DNA of 64,000 bases from Sulfuracidifex metallicus DSM 6482 = JCM 9184 (GCA_032834875.1 CP135238.1:1836001-1900000), one strand, 5' to 3'; numbered from the stretch's first letter, positions 1 to 8,805 are shown. Translations and numbers: made by a program. The notes: generated by a model not told the origin, from the letters alone.

Positions 1-184
1 TGGAGGAGAGTAAGAAGAACGCCGTTACAAACTCAATGAATGGATATAAAAACGTAACCCGTCCAGTATCAGCCATAGGAGAGTACCACAACTTGAGAAC
101 CTTAATCCCGTTTATCACTATTGGCATTAGCACGGTAGCTTCTAGGAATAAGAAAAAATAAAAGAGAGGATTTATAGCTTTCAA
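1..184 (-). CDS. Partial membrane protein, N-terminal part only
   Basis: Read leftwards from a TTG at 184, the frame stays open for 61 codons and runs off the window. AAGGTG lies seven bases before the TTG, matching the Sulfolobales Shine-Dalgarno, so this is a gene start. The peptide has two hydrophobic stretches (about residues 5-25 and 42-60) separated by a loop containing [12 protein letters not shown], as in an integral membrane protein. It starts 11 bases after the stop of the propeller gene on the same strand, so the two are probably co-transcribed. I do not recognise the family and too little is visible to name it. Confidence 0.5.
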   Translation of the reverse strand, partial: MKAINPLFYFFLFLEATVLMPIVINGIKVLKLWYSPMADTGRVTFLYPFIEFVTAFFLLSS

Positions 185-195
185 TTCTAGACACC

Positions 196-1389
196 TTAAC
201 AGTGGAGTCCGGTGACCGGAGGTAGCAAAACGTTGTCTACTAGATAGCTTTCTGCATTCCCAGTCATAGGTAGAACTATGGAGGGAGCAGTGGTTAAAGG
301 TACTTGTGTAGATACTGACAACGAGCTCAACGATATTAGAACTATCATACCTCCAGTCTTGACGTTTCCGTGAATTACAGTATAAGCGTATTGACCGTCA
401 GGAGTTATGCCTATTTCTGACAGTCCTGGGGCTGAAGTTGAAGGCAGGGAAATCACTTTAACGAGAGAGAAAGAAGAAGTCGATATTACAGCTACCTCAT
501 TAGAGTCAGCTGAAGCCTCAAGATAATATGAACCGTTAGGAGTAAACGTTCCCCTCTGAGCTACTACGGTGCTGGGCATCCTGACCATACCCATGAGTGA
601 TAAGCTAGGGAGTGAGTAAAACCCTACAGAGTTATTACCTGAGAATTCGACCGCCACCATTGTTCCTTCTGGATTAGATGAAAGCATATAAGGCTCAGAT
701 CCCTGAGATGTAACCTTTACCGTTTCAACTTTTCCATTTGCTGAATTCAACATAACGATGGAATCGTTCAACTTCATTGGTATTAATAAATACTTTCCGT
801 CTGGAGTCCATCTTACATCACATGGATACATTGTCTTGCCGTTGCTCATAGTGAAGGTCTCGCTCCAAACTTTCTGGAGGGTATGTACGTTTATTACTTC
901 TACAACTCCTGAAGGACCGTCAGCTATTGCAACGTAGTTCATGTGAGGAGAGTATGCAACTCCTATAAAACCAATCGAGTGACCCACCGTTAGTGTATCA
1001 ACTACCTTCATGTTAGTTGAATTAAATATCTCTACTGTCCCGTTGTTAAGTGGAACAAAGACGTATTGATTCAATGAAATCGTATCTCCATAAGGTATTT
1101 CCTCCCAATAATATACCTGTGCTGGAGAGTTTAAGGATATGTTGACCACATGCTGAAATCCCAGAAAGCTCTCAGCAGAAGAGGGATTAATTACCATTGC
1201 TATTCCCTTTTGAGTTAACGTGAGGAAATATAGAGATGATGGCGCACTAGAGGTTGAAGTAGACACGGTAGATACTGATGGATGAATAGAGGACGTCACA
1301 CCAGGCACGTTGAGCATTAGATAAGCCGAACCGAATCCAACCGCAAGGATTACTACAAATCCAGCCAAGAGAATTAACTTGTAGTTCAT
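196..1389 (-). CDS. Secreted or membrane-anchored YVTN/YncE-type beta-propeller protein
   Basis: The 397-residue product starts with a signal or anchor helix (residues 4-27), then a Ser/Thr-rich linker (about 33-50), then repeated units of the kind '[15 protein letters not shown]', '[13 protein letters not shown]', '[13 protein letters not shown]' and '[12 protein letters not shown]'. These are typical of YVTN/cytochrome-d1-like propeller blades, of which about six to seven are suggested. Several N-x-S/T sites fit extracellular glycosylation. No catalytic or haem-binding residue is evident, so the likely role is binding or scaffolding outside the cell. The start ATG lies in an AT-rich stretch. 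A membrane protein gene follows 11 bases downstream. Partner and ligand are unknown. Confidence 0.8.
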   Translation of the reverse strand: MNYKLILLAGFVVILAVGFGSAYLMLNVPGVTSSIHPSVSTVSTSTSSAPSSLYFLTLTQKGIAMVINPSSAESFLGFQHVVNISLNSPAQVYYWEEIPYGDTISLNQYVFVPLNNGTVEIFNSTNMKVVDTLTVGHSIGFIGVAYSPHMNYVAIADGPSGVVEVINVHTLQKVWSETFTMSNGKTMYPCDVRWTPDGKYLLIPMKLNDSIVMLNSANGKVETVKVTSQGSEPYMLSSNPEGTMVAVEFSGNNSVGFYSLPSLSLMGMVRMPSTVVAQRGTFTPNGSYYLEASADSNEVAVISTSSFSLVKVISLPSTSAPGLSEIGITPDGQYAYTVIHGNVKTGGMIVLISLSSLSVSTQVPLTTAPSIVLPMTGNAESYLVDNVLLPPVTGLHC

Positions 1390-1474
1390 AAATTAAGTAA
1401 ATTAAGTAATGTATAAAAGCTTAGTCTGTTTTTAAACTCTTTTTTCAGTTATTCTTGAAAAAAGTGTTTTGTTT

Positions 1475-1816
1475 TTAAATTGTAACTATTAGGTCTGTCT
1501 TATCTAGAATTGCTTTATAAAAGTCTGGAAAGCATCCGATCCTTGCCTCTTCTATCAGTTTATCTGCAAGGTTTCTCATAAACGTACATTGATCGCAGGC
1601 TTGAAGGTAAATTCCCATGGATTTACTGAGCGAAGAGAGCCTTTCAGCTATAGGGTTACCCTTCATGAGCAAGTAAACGTTGTTATCAATGAAGAACATG
1701 CCAGAGACACCTACACCATGTCTCCCCTCCTCAAGTTGTGGTATTATCATTTGTCCTAGAATATAGCTGCCCAAAGAGGACTCCACAATGTAGGATACCC
1801 TTCTATCAGTTGACAA
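1475..1816 (-). CDS. DsrE-like small sulfur-trafficking protein with CDQC motif
   Basis: The 113-residue product resembles the DsrE/DsrF fold family. It has a central hydrophobic strand 'GMFFIDNNVYLLMKGNP', the stretch 'AERLSSLSKSMGIYL', then 'ACDQCTFMRNL' and a late cysteine in 'IGCFPDFY'. DsrE-type proteins carry persulfide sulfur on a cysteine in this area, so Cys74, Cys77 or the later Cys may be the carrier (inference). The start is a TTG at 1816, supported by GGAGGTG seven bases upstream, and overlaps the preceding gene by 11 bases, so translation is coupled. It is divergent from the TusA/YeeE genes just to the right. The exact sub-family is uncertain. Confidence 0.6.
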   Translation of the reverse strand: MSTDRRVSYIVESSLGSYILGQMIIPQLEEGRHGVGVSGMFFIDNNVYLLMKGNPIAERLSSLSKSMGIYLQACDQCTFMRNLADKLIEEARIGCFPDFYKAILDKTDLIVTI

Positions 1817-2129
1817 TCCTTAACACCTCCTTCACGGTTTGGATAATTAGGTCATTTACCGTAAGTCCTTTTATTCTCTTAATTCTCTCGAGGATCTGCT
1901 TCTCGTTCTTGTTACCCTTGTTTATTTCTTCCAAGGTAGCCTCTAATGTTATAATCAATACTGCACATTGATCGCACTGGTACTTGAATTTCCCTTCATC
2001 CTGAAATATCTTGAATTTCCTTCCTTGCACCTCTCCGCGTCCAGTCTCTTTTCCTTTCCCTCTAAACACTTGTCTAGCTAGAAAATCAGATACATATTTC
2101 CTTTCGGTTACACAACCACAGGAGTCCAT
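1806..2129 (-). CDS. Small protein with N-terminal CGC and central CDQC, unknown function
   Basis: The 107-residue product opens with MDSCGCVTER, followed by a basic segment (residues about 18-40), then 'KYQCDQCAVLIITLEATL' and a helical C-terminus. I do not recognise a named family. CxC and CxxC pairs suggest metal or persulfide binding. The same CDQC tetrapeptide occurs in the overlapping downstream DsrE-like gene, which hints that the two products act together. This is the lead gene of the pair; the 190 bp to its right are an AT-rich divergent promoter shared with the TusA-fusion gene. Both genes sit in a sulfur-carrier locus, so a role in sulfur relay is likely but inferred only from context. 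Confidence 0.5.
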   Translation of the reverse strand: MDSCGCVTERKYVSDFLARQVFRGKGKETGRGEVQGRKFKIFQDEGKFKYQCDQCAVLIITLEATLEEINKGNKNEKQILERIKRIKGLTVNDLIIQTVKEVLRIVN

Positions 2130-2318
2130 ATATCAAACATTTAGCTTAAAGGTTAATAAGTATTATAATTTTTAAAAAAAATTATAAATTATAAATATAA
2201 TTGATTTAATAACAGATAAAATAAGACGTAACTCCTTGACTTTTTTCTTAAAAAAATATTGAAATAAATGATAGATTTTTAAGTTTAAGGAAATAGTATA
2301 TATCTTAAGGGTGTCCAA

Positions 2319-3311
2319 TTGAGGGCTAGAATTAACCCAGAACACATTGACGTGTTCAAGGACATAAAGAAGAGTGCATTAGTTTACGGACTTAGGGAAG
2401 TGAAGAAAATGGACTACGGATACTCAGCTAAGTTAAGATGGATGAGTTCGTCTTTGAATGTGTTCGCGTATGTTAAAGGAAACCAAGTTAAGATAGTTGA
2501 GGAGAACGGAAAGTTCGTAGTCACGGTTGATCTTGCAGTAGATGCTGAAGTTAAGGTAGATTGTGTCTCAATTTCATCGATTGTTTTCAAGCCCATGGAG
2601 TGGAGAATAGCTAAGAATTTGGAGAAGTATTCTTCCTTTTTGAACAATGTGAATAACGTAAAGTCCATGAAGGAAAGGAAAACTCGAATACAACTTTTCG
2701 CTTCTACACCCATGAGACGGCTTGACTTGAGGGGAGTGACATGCCCTGTCCCTGAGATAGAGACGAAGAAGGCTATACTCTCAGCAAAACCATATGAAAC
2801 AATAGAGGTTCTAGTAGATAATCCCCCTGCAATAATGTACACGCTTCCAGAGGTAGCCAAAAGCTTCAACTGTAAATACGAAATAGAGGACAACGGAGAT
2901 TATGCAACGTTCACGTTCATTTGCGGTGGAACTGCTGACACTCCAATTGATTTATCTAGAGTAAAAGATATAATTAGAGATGAAAGAGGAATAGGAAAAC
3001 TTTACATGTACTTCAACAAAATAAAGGAAGAAAGAAATGTGGAATCTTTCCTTCCTTCGTTTCTAGAAGCCGAAGGAAAGGCCATGATAGTTGCGTCCCC
3101 CGAGGGAAGAGGATGGTTATTAACTGCAGTGATTGAAGGCAACAAGTTAATATCTGCAAGGCTAGACTACGGAAACACTAAGCTATTTGATGAGGACGCA
3201 ATAAACATGGTTACAGGAAATGTTGGGTTGATACACATTTTCTATTTGATACATGATGACTCTGAAGGAAAAAATCATAAGGACAGTGATTCTAATGAAG
3301 GTGGAAGTTAA
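2319..3311 (+). CDS. Three-part protein with a central TusA sulfur-carrier domain
   Basis: The 330-residue product has a TusA domain at about residues 133-202: '[20 protein letters not shown]' contains the CPxP motif whose cysteine carries the persulfide, and '[19 protein letters not shown]' is the usual second half. The first ~115 residues form an unrecognised beta-rich domain and residues ~210-315 another ('GEGK'-free, '[22 protein letters not shown]'). Ordinary TusA proteins are about 80 residues, so this is a fusion. The TTG start is chosen because GGGTG lies five to six bases upstream. It overlaps the next TusA-like gene by 17 bases. Likely cytosolic sulfur transfer; the flanking domains could be binding sites for an acceptor protein. 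Confidence 0.75.
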   Translation: MRARINPEHIDVFKDIKKSALVYGLREVKKMDYGYSAKLRWMSSSLNVFAYVKGNQVKIVEENGKFVVTVDLAVDAEVKVDCVSISSIVFKPMEWRIAKNLEKYSSFLNNVNNVKSMKERKTRIQLFASTPMRRLDLRGVTCPVPEIETKKAILSAKPYETIEVLVDNPPAIMYTLPEVAKSFNCKYEIEDNGDYATFTFICGGTADTPIDLSRVKDIIRDERGIGKLYMYFNKIKEERNVESFLPSFLEAEGKAMIVASPEGRGWLLTAVIEGNKLISARLDYGNTKLFDEDAINMVTGNVGLIHIFYLIHDDSEGKNHKDSDSNEGGS

Positions 3312-3546
3312 TTTAATGGGACTTTGTTGTTCAGTTCCACAGCTGATCGTTTATTCAAAGTTAAAGAAAATGAAGGAAGGAGACCTTCTAGATATAATTG
3401 TTGAGAAAGGATCATCTCAAGAACATGACATTATGATGGTATTACAGAAATTCGGTTTTAGGACAGAAGTATCAGAAAAGGATGACTGTAGACGCTACTT
3501 AGTTCACGTGGGAGACTTAGGTGAAATAACGTCAAGTTTTACCTGA
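3295..3546 (+). CDS. Divergent TusA-like protein with CSVP in place of CPxP
   Basis: Starting from ATG 3295 the product is 83 residues, the usual TusA length, and follows the TusA pattern: '[20 protein letters not shown]' then '[27 protein letters not shown]'. The canonical CPxP is changed to CSVP with an extra cysteine before it (CC), and the DxxPxx segment lacks its proline. The upstream gene runs 17 bases into this one and a GTGAT sequence precedes the ATG, supporting this start over an ATG 42 bases earlier. The first cysteine of TusA is the sulfur carrier, so activity may be kept with altered reactivity. It lies between two other TusA-domain genes. Confidence 0.65.
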   Translation: MKVEVNLMGLCCSVPQLIVYSKLKKMKEGDLLDIIVEKGSSQEHDIMMVLQKFGFRTEVSEKDDCRRYLVHVGDLGEITSSFT

Positions 3547-3610
3547 ACTGAAGATAGTTTAACTACTTTTTTACAAACAAGTTTAATAAAGGATTTAAAA
3601 AGACTGAATA

Positions 3611-3620
3611 CTTAAATAAG
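3611..3620 (+). promoter_or_regulatory. Candidate TATA box for the tusA-yeeE operon
   Basis: CTTAAATAAG lies 33-42 bases before the tusA ATG, with a GGTG ribosome site between them. This would give a short leader of about ten bases. It suggests tusA and the genes behind it can be transcribed separately from the two TusA-type genes upstream. Confidence 0.4.
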
Positions 3621-3652
3621 TTAAAAAAACTTGTTTAGTTTAGGTGCATAAA

Positions 3653-3904
3653 ATGAGTGAAGAACTCAAAACTAAAAAGCCGGACGAAGTGGTGGATGTT
3701 AGAGGTGAATCATGTCCTATTCCAGAGATGACCGCTGGTAAAAAATTAAAGAAAATGAAGGTTGGTCAGGTTTTAGAGATCCTGACCGATCACCAGCCCG
3801 CGGTTGACGTTACCTTACCGTCTCTAGCTAAGTCTAATGGGTATCCTTACACTATAATAAAAGAAGGGGAGGTATACAAGTTTAGGATTCAAAAGGTGAG
3901 CTAA
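3653..3904 (+). CDS. tusA: TusA family sulfur carrier protein
   Basis: The 83-residue product has the complete TusA signature '[20 protein letters not shown]' with the CPxP cysteine at about residue 20, and the second motif '[20 protein letters not shown]'. TusA proteins accept persulfide sulfur and pass it to partners such as DsrE or heterodisulfide-reductase-like complexes; in sulfur-oxidising Sulfolobales they handle thiosulfate-derived sulfur. The ATG at 3653 is preferred to a GTG nine bases earlier because GGTG sits seven bases before it. It is followed two bases later by the YeeE/YedE transporter, so the carrier and importer are made together. Confidence 0.9.
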   Translation: MSEELKTKKPDEVVDVRGESCPIPEMTAGKKLKKMKVGQVLEILTDHQPAVDVTLPSLAKSNGYPYTIIKEGEVYKFRIQKVS

Positions 3905-3906
3905 TC

Positions 3907-5139
3907 TTGCCACCTATGGTGCTAGAGCCGGTTTTTTCTTACGGCTGGCCCATTGTTTTTGGAGTTTTCGCACTTTCAGGATTCATTTTAGGCTGGTCAG
4001 CACAGAGAGGTAACTATTGCTTCGTCAACGCAATGACTTCGGTTTTTACGGTAAGAAGTTATGAGAGGTTCGGCGCACTTCTTCTGCTCTTCGGTTTATC
4101 AGCCTTAGGTGCAGGGTTGCTGGTAGGGATAGGACTTATTCCCGCTAGCGATCAATATTACTTCAATTACTTCGGAGGATGGTACATCCTCGTTGGATCT
4201 ATAATATTCGGCTTCGGAGCTGCTCTGGCTGGAGGGTGCAATTTATCTATGTTGTATAGGGCAGCTTCTGGATACGTGCAAAACTGGATAGAGCTCTTTG
4301 GCATGATGATAGGAACGTATATTTTCGCCATAGCTATATGGCCTTTCCAGCTCTACACAATGGAGAATGGAATTTTCTCCACAACGTCAGGAGGATACGT
4401 GGAGTATCTACCCTACCTTATATTCCATAATGTTTCTAACTTGTCGGTCATGATAACAACACTTATCTACTCGATTCCTCTAATAGGATTAGGAATTTAT
4501 TTACAGATTAGAACAAAAAAGAAGTGGAAGATGATGAGTTCCATGTCAAAGGGAATGATGCCATCCATTCCGAAGATAAAAGCTATGGGATCTCCTGTTC
4601 CTACTTCAATAAAGAGAATGGAAATAGGGAAAGAGGCGAAGGACTTATTATTTTTGAAGAAACCTTACGGAACTAACCTTACTACGGTAATTCTAGCTTT
4701 AGATATGTTGCTAGTTTTCGTAATAGGTGCGGGATATACTTTTAACTATTTGGTAATTACGTCGTCCGATGGGGGAAGATTCTTTGAATATATTTTGTTC
4801 CTTTTTGGGCAGCACTTGTTTCTTACTACTCCATGGTTTAACGACTCTCTCCCAATAGTTGATACCAGCACCTTAATGGTAGTGATGCTTTGTGTGGGAG
4901 CGTTCTTCTCCTCATACTTAAGTGGAGACTTCAAAATAAGGATACCAAAGGAAAAGAAGAGATTATTTATAGGCTTCGTTGGAGGAATTCTAGTTGGAAT
5001 AGGTGTCAGAATGGCACTAGGATGCAACGTAGGACTAATGTGGACTAACTTCGCGCAGATAGGCTACGACGGAATAATATTCATATTTGGCATGTTGGGA
5101 GGAGTCTATTTAGCGGTAAAAGTTCAGGAGAGGTTATAA
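3907..5139 (+). CDS. YeeE/YedE family (TsuA-like) sulfur-compound transporter
   Basis: The 410-residue membrane protein has about ten hydrophobic segments and conserved cysteine motifs of the YeeE/YedE family: 'QRGNYCFVNAM' (about residues 32-42), 'AGGCNLSMLYRAASG' (about 110-124) and 'MALGCNVGLMWTNFAQIG' (about 361-378). In characterised bacterial members these cysteines relay thiosulfate across the membrane. The central loop (about 200-245) is long and rich in Met and Lys. The TTG start is supported by GGTGA seven bases upstream. Its position directly after tusA matches the known pairing of YeeE with a TusA partner, pointing to uptake of thiosulfate or a related sulfur species. Confidence 0.85.
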   Translation: MPPMVLEPVFSYGWPIVFGVFALSGFILGWSAQRGNYCFVNAMTSVFTVRSYERFGALLLLFGLSALGAGLLVGIGLIPASDQYYFNYFGGWYILVGSIIFGFGAALAGGCNLSMLYRAASGYVQNWIELFGMMIGTYIFAIAIWPFQLYTMENGIFSTTSGGYVEYLPYLIFHNVSNLSVMITTLIYSIPLIGLGIYLQIRTKKKWKMMSSMSKGMMPSIPKIKAMGSPVPTSIKRMEIGKEAKDLLFLKKPYGTNLTTVILALDMLLVFVIGAGYTFNYLVITSSDGGRFFEYILFLFGQHLFLTTPWFNDSLPIVDTSTLMVVMLCVGAFFSSYLSGDFKIRIPKEKKRLFIGFVGGILVGIGVRMALGCNVGLMWTNFAQIGYDGIIFIFGMLGGVYLAVKVQERL

Positions 5140-5141
5140 AA

Positions 5142-5609
5142 ATGTCTCTAAATGTAAACCCTGTATATGTTAGAAGGTTACTTGCTCCTATAGTGCTTTC
5201 CTTGTTTGCGGTGGCGTGGTACAAGTTCAGCTTTATATATTTAACTGCCTCAAATGAGTTAGCCATAGCCCACGGCGACTACGCAGTTTATGTAGTACCA
5301 GAGCAGTTACAAGGATATTTAACCGCAACCCTCTGGATATGTTACTTCCTAGTGTTTGCAGGTCTTACTGTATTTTGGTATAATCTAGTAAAGATAGTTC
5401 AAGGACTTAACGGTGAAACTTGGACATTTGGAGGAATAGACGTGATAATGCCAGTAGTTTTAGCTGTTGAATTTGATACGTTTTTCTATTTATTCCGTGG
5501 GATAACTCCTATGGATTTAAGAATAATAGGTTATTCGATTGTAATAGTCTTTCTCATGTGGTTTTGGTATGCACTTGTAAAGTTTATAAGGGTGAAGGAA
5601 AATGGGTGA
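5142..5609 (+). CDS. Four-helix integral membrane protein of unknown function
   Basis: The 155-residue product has about four membrane helices (near residues 12-32, 62-84, 102-118 and 124-146). Family not recognised. It contains no cysteine pair except a lone Cys in 'ATLWICYFLV', so it is not an obvious sulfur carrier. It begins two bases after the yeeE stop and overlaps the following DsrE gene by eight bases, so it is made in fixed ratio with both. It could be an accessory subunit of the YeeE-type transporter or a quinone-linked membrane subunit; the sequence alone does not decide. Confidence 0.7.
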   Translation: MSLNVNPVYVRRLLAPIVLSLFAVAWYKFSFIYLTASNELAIAHGDYAVYVVPEQLQGYLTATLWICYFLVFAGLTVFWYNLVKIVQGLNGETWTFGGIDVIMPVVLAVEFDTFFYLFRGITPMDLRIIGYSIVIVFLMWFWYALVKFIRVKENG

Positions 5610-5964
5610 AAAGTTTTCATTCTTCATGGTTTCAGGAGATTTGGAAAAATTATACATGGGAATAATAACTGCTATTGGATATGTCTCAGGAGGTAGCGAA
5701 GTTTATATGTTCTTCACGATGGATGCTTTAAAAAGCTTAACAAAGGAAAACGAAAAAATGCTTCTAAATAACGCTAAACCCCTTTCTTACTACCTTAACA
5801 GCCTAATAGAGTTAGGTGAAGAGAGTTTAGAGATAGCAGCTTGTGAATTCGGAATGAGAGTTAAAGGAATTAAGGAGGAGGATCTGATGCCTAAAGTTAA
5901 GGTAAGCGGAGTCTCAGAATTTGCCTTCAAGAGCTCCAACTCCAAGTCAATACTTGTTTTTTAA
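5602..5964 (+). CDS. DsrE family (DsrE2-like) sulfur carrier protein
   Basis: The 120-residue product shows the DsrE/DsrF-like pattern: 'FSFFMVSGDLEKLYMGIITAIGY', a strand 'SEVYMFFTMDALKSL', and the motif 'LEIAACEFGMRVKGI' whose single cysteine (about residue 85) aligns with the persulfide-bearing Cys of DsrE2-type proteins. It ends the tusA-yeeE transcription unit with an eight-base overlap to the membrane gene before it. In Sulfolobales, DsrE and TusA exchange sulfur as thiosulfonate or persulfide, so this protein probably takes sulfur from the neighbouring TusA. The C-terminus after residue 105 is variable. Confidence 0.8.
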   Translation: MGEKFSFFMVSGDLEKLYMGIITAIGYVSGGSEVYMFFTMDALKSLTKENEKMLLNNAKPLSYYLNSLIELGEESLEIAACEFGMRVKGIKEEDLMPKVKVSGVSEFAFKSSNSKSILVF

Positions 5965-6147
5965 TAAAGCCTAACTTTCCTTCGCAGTTTTTATTTTAAA
6001 AACTTCTCATTTCATTTAGATATATTAGTAGTAATAATAGGAATAGTGGTTTTTTCCACATTTTCTTCACAATTAGCTAGATTATAGATTATAATCAAAA
6101 ATATTTTTTAAAAATGATTATACCTATATGAAAACTGTATGTGTAAT

Positions 6148-8805
6148 TTACTTTAATCTCAACTTATTTATAGATATTAACTTCTTAACATGCTTTGGTT
6201 CTCTGGCTGATACTGTTGCCCAAGCAAATAGTGCCAATAAAGGATAGAATACCATATATTCCAAATTGGCTCTAGTGAAAGTCATTATAACAAACATTGG
6301 AAATAGTAATATTCCTTCCCTCAACCTATAATAGATAAGAAGGGAAATTATCAAAGATAAGATGAACACTATGTAAGGTAGGAGTTCTATCGATGATATT
6401 GGCCATTGCGAGTGAAAAAGATAGACCGTCAATATAGAAGAAAAGCTAACGCCGTCTACGGGTAACTTGAAAATTATTGGAAATAGCATCATTTGCAGTG
6501 TCTTAGGATAAAGTACTAGGAAAGGCAACGTTATAATTGAACCGGCAGTAATAGAAGAGAAGAGGAATTTCTTGAAATATGTATTATCCATCTCAAAATA
6601 TATTAAAATCCAAATAAAAGGAATCAGAACTGTAGCCTCAGGCATCATTACAGCTGCAACTCCGCTTAAAGTTCCGGCTAAGATGGGAATCCTCCTTAAA
6701 GCTATTGCAAGAACAATTATTGATACCCAAGGTGTTATATCGCTTGAAAAGGCCTCGCCAAAGAAGGAAATGAAGATACCTGAAAGCAAAGCGACTGCTG
6801 TGTAAAGCATCATCTTCTCATCATGAATAGAAATAAACAAGGCTACAATTGACACTGAGTACATAATTGATTCCCAAAAACTTATGGGAATATTAAGCAG
6901 ATGTGCAGGTGCTAAAACTATTGCTAAACCTGGAGGGTAATCATAGAAAGTAACGTAATTAACCTTTACTCCCAGGTCAAAGTAAGGTCCTGATGGATCA
7001 TAGTACGGGGTAAACACCGGAGTAGGTTTCAAAGATGACGGATCCATAGGAGTATTTGAATACTTGAAGGCTAGGAAAAGCTTTCCAAAATTTGGATCAG
7101 ATATCATCTGATGGAAGAAATTGAAAAGATATGGATTCTGGCCTTGAGAGATAGCTTGTGAGGCTAATGACATTAATAAGTACGCGTCACTTTCGTAGTT
7201 ATGTCCCATCACTATGTACCAAAGACCGTTTAAAAAGTACGCTGAGATTGCTAAGGATATTCCGAGCATTCCTACAGTTGTGAAAAATAATACTCCCCAT
7301 TGTAAAAACCTCTCCCTAATTCTATCTATGAACCTAGTTGATCTTTCAATTAGCAATGATAAAGGAATTATAAATAAGACTGTCAATATTGACAAGAAAA
7401 GCAAAAGAGAATTAACGTTAGGAGTCATGAAAGCATATTGTGCTAGGAAAAGTATTGAAAGTCCAGCGAGTCCAATGCTAAAGGAAGAAAACATCCATAG
7501 CTCAGATCTAGTCTCGTTTATATTAACCTCGCCGAAGAAGCCAGTCATCACTGCAATTAAGGCTATGAAAGGAAAATACATGAAGTACTGTGGCTCTGGT
7601 CTATACCACCAGAAGAATGCTATTGAAGGAATTATGAAGGAAACGAATCCTAACTTACGGGAAATAGAAAGTAATAGCCCTGCTATCAATACAGTAACCA
7701 ATATAGCAGTTTGTACGTCCTTAGGAATGAATATTCCCAAAAACTGAAGACTTGTGATACCTGGACCACCATCTAGGGGTCTTAGGTTCAGGGTCAACGG
7801 TGCCATCACGTCCTTTATCATTGCTTTAGGATCGCTTATTAGGAAAGGAATCGTAGGAAACACTGCCGTGGAAATTGCACCGTAAATCATTTTCGAGACG
7901 TTATATCCCATCTTTTTTGCCTCTATGAGGTAAAACAACGAAAACGGTAGTACATAGATCTTGAACGTAGAAGCCCATCCCAACATTGCTCCAGCCAGAA
8001 GCGGGTAGTCAGGATAGGAGACCGCTATTAATAATGGAACTATCCATCCTGCAGATGGTACGGGCATCACTGCAGGTTCCAGGAAAATGAACATTGAGCC
8101 AGCTATAACAGCTGGAAAGATATATTTTGAGTTTCCTTTCATTCTCCTAAACGAAAGGAAAAGACCGCTAGAGTAAACTAACGCATTCCAGACTACGCCA
8201 GACATACCTAACAAGACTGCAGGAACGTAAAATAGAGCTGCTTGAGGAAGATAATCGAAGAAATCAACGAATCCTACTACCTTATTAAGGGTATATGGCG
8301 GAGCATTGCTTCCATATATTAGGGTATATTGCTGAGGAGGTAAAACTGAGAGCATATAGTTATGAAGGTTTACCGTGTAAGGATTTATTCCATGAACTAT
8401 TTCCCATGCCGAAAAGGTTTGAATTACGTACTCATCAGTTTTTGCTGGTAACGGTAACATGACTTCAATTGGAGCTACACCTAAATAGAATACCCTTGTC
8501 ACTATTATGACAGAAACTAAAGCTGATAAAACCATGAAAGGAAGAATCTTCTGTAAGTTAACTTTTAACCTAGAGAGCGTAATTATCAAGATGCCTAAAG
8601 AAAATATGCCTATAGACGTTAATACTATTGGTCCGTGAACATAATACCAATAAATTGGGTATGTGGAGCCAGCTAATTTGACCATGCCGGCTAACTTATA
8701 GGTCCCCGCGTTTCCATAAAAGAATACACTAAGACCTATTAAGTCCGTTCCTATTAAAATGGCAAGAATTCTCTTCAAGTCAAAGTAAGATTTTCCCTCT
8801 AGCAC
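6148..8805 (-). CDS. Large polytopic membrane protein, internally duplicated, GT-C glycosyltransferase-like
   Basis: The 885-residue product has some 20 or more hydrophobic segments in two similar halves. Half one holds 'TDEYVIQTFSAWEIVHGINP' near residue 123 followed later by 'FFDYLPQAALFYVPA'; half two holds 'ESDAYLLMSLASQAISQGQN' near residue 540 followed by 'VTFYDYPPGLAIVLAPA'. An acidic pair in the first outer loop followed by a Gly-x-NPY turn is seen in GT-C type lipid-linked-sugar glycosyltransferases such as the ArnT/DUF2029 group. It starts at a GTG. It stands alone on the minus strand between the sulfur locus and a DUF973 gene. Substrate is unknown; a role in surface glycan assembly is an inference. 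Confidence 0.65.
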   Translation of the reverse strand: MLEGKSYFDLKRILAILIGTDLIGLSVFFYGNAGTYKLAGMVKLAGSTYPIYWYYVHGPIVLTSIGIFSLGILIITLSRLKVNLQKILPFMVLSALVSVIIVTRVFYLGVAPIEVMLPLPAKTDEYVIQTFSAWEIVHGINPYTVNLHNYMLSVLPPQQYTLIYGSNAPPYTLNKVVGFVDFFDYLPQAALFYVPAVLLGMSGVVWNALVYSSGLFLSFRRMKGNSKYIFPAVIAGSMFIFLEPAVMPVPSAGWIVPLLIAVSYPDYPLLAGAMLGWASTFKIYVLPFSLFYLIEAKKMGYNVSKMIYGAISTAVFPTIPFLISDPKAMIKDVMAPLTLNLRPLDGGPGITSLQFLGIFIPKDVQTAILVTVLIAGLLLSISRKLGFVSFIIPSIAFFWWYRPEPQYFMYFPFIALIAVMTGFFGEVNINETRSELWMFSSFSIGLAGLSILFLAQYAFMTPNVNSLLLFLSILTVLFIIPLSLLIERSTRFIDRIRERFLQWGVLFFTTVGMLGISLAISAYFLNGLWYIVMGHNYESDAYLLMSLASQAISQGQNPYLFNFFHQMISDPNFGKLFLAFKYSNTPMDPSSLKPTPVFTPYYDPSGPYFDLGVKVNYVTFYDYPPGLAIVLAPAHLLNIPISFWESIMYSVSIVALFISIHDEKMMLYTAVALLSGIFISFFGEAFSSDITPWVSIIVLAIALRRIPILAGTLSGVAAVMMPEATVLIPFIWILIYFEMDNTYFKKFLFSSITAGSIITLPFLVLYPKTLQMMLFPIIFKLPVDGVSFSSILTVYLFHSQWPISSIELLPYIVFILSLIISLLIYYRLREGILLFPMFVIMTFTRANLEYMVFYPLLALFAWATVSAREPKHVKKLISINKLRLK

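Noticed and set aside
174-190. GTCTAGAATTGAAAGCT on the minus strand resembles the end of Sulfolobus CRISPR repeats (...ATAGAATTGAAAG)
   Set aside because: It is a single copy inside the start of a reading frame; no second repeat or spacer spacing is present.
7214-7747. Long plus-strand frame opposite the GT-C-like gene
   Set aside because: It is the antisense shadow of a membrane-protein gene, with no ribosome site and no family-like motifs. The same holds for similar antisense frames across crtB, mdh, prpB and the radical SAM genes.
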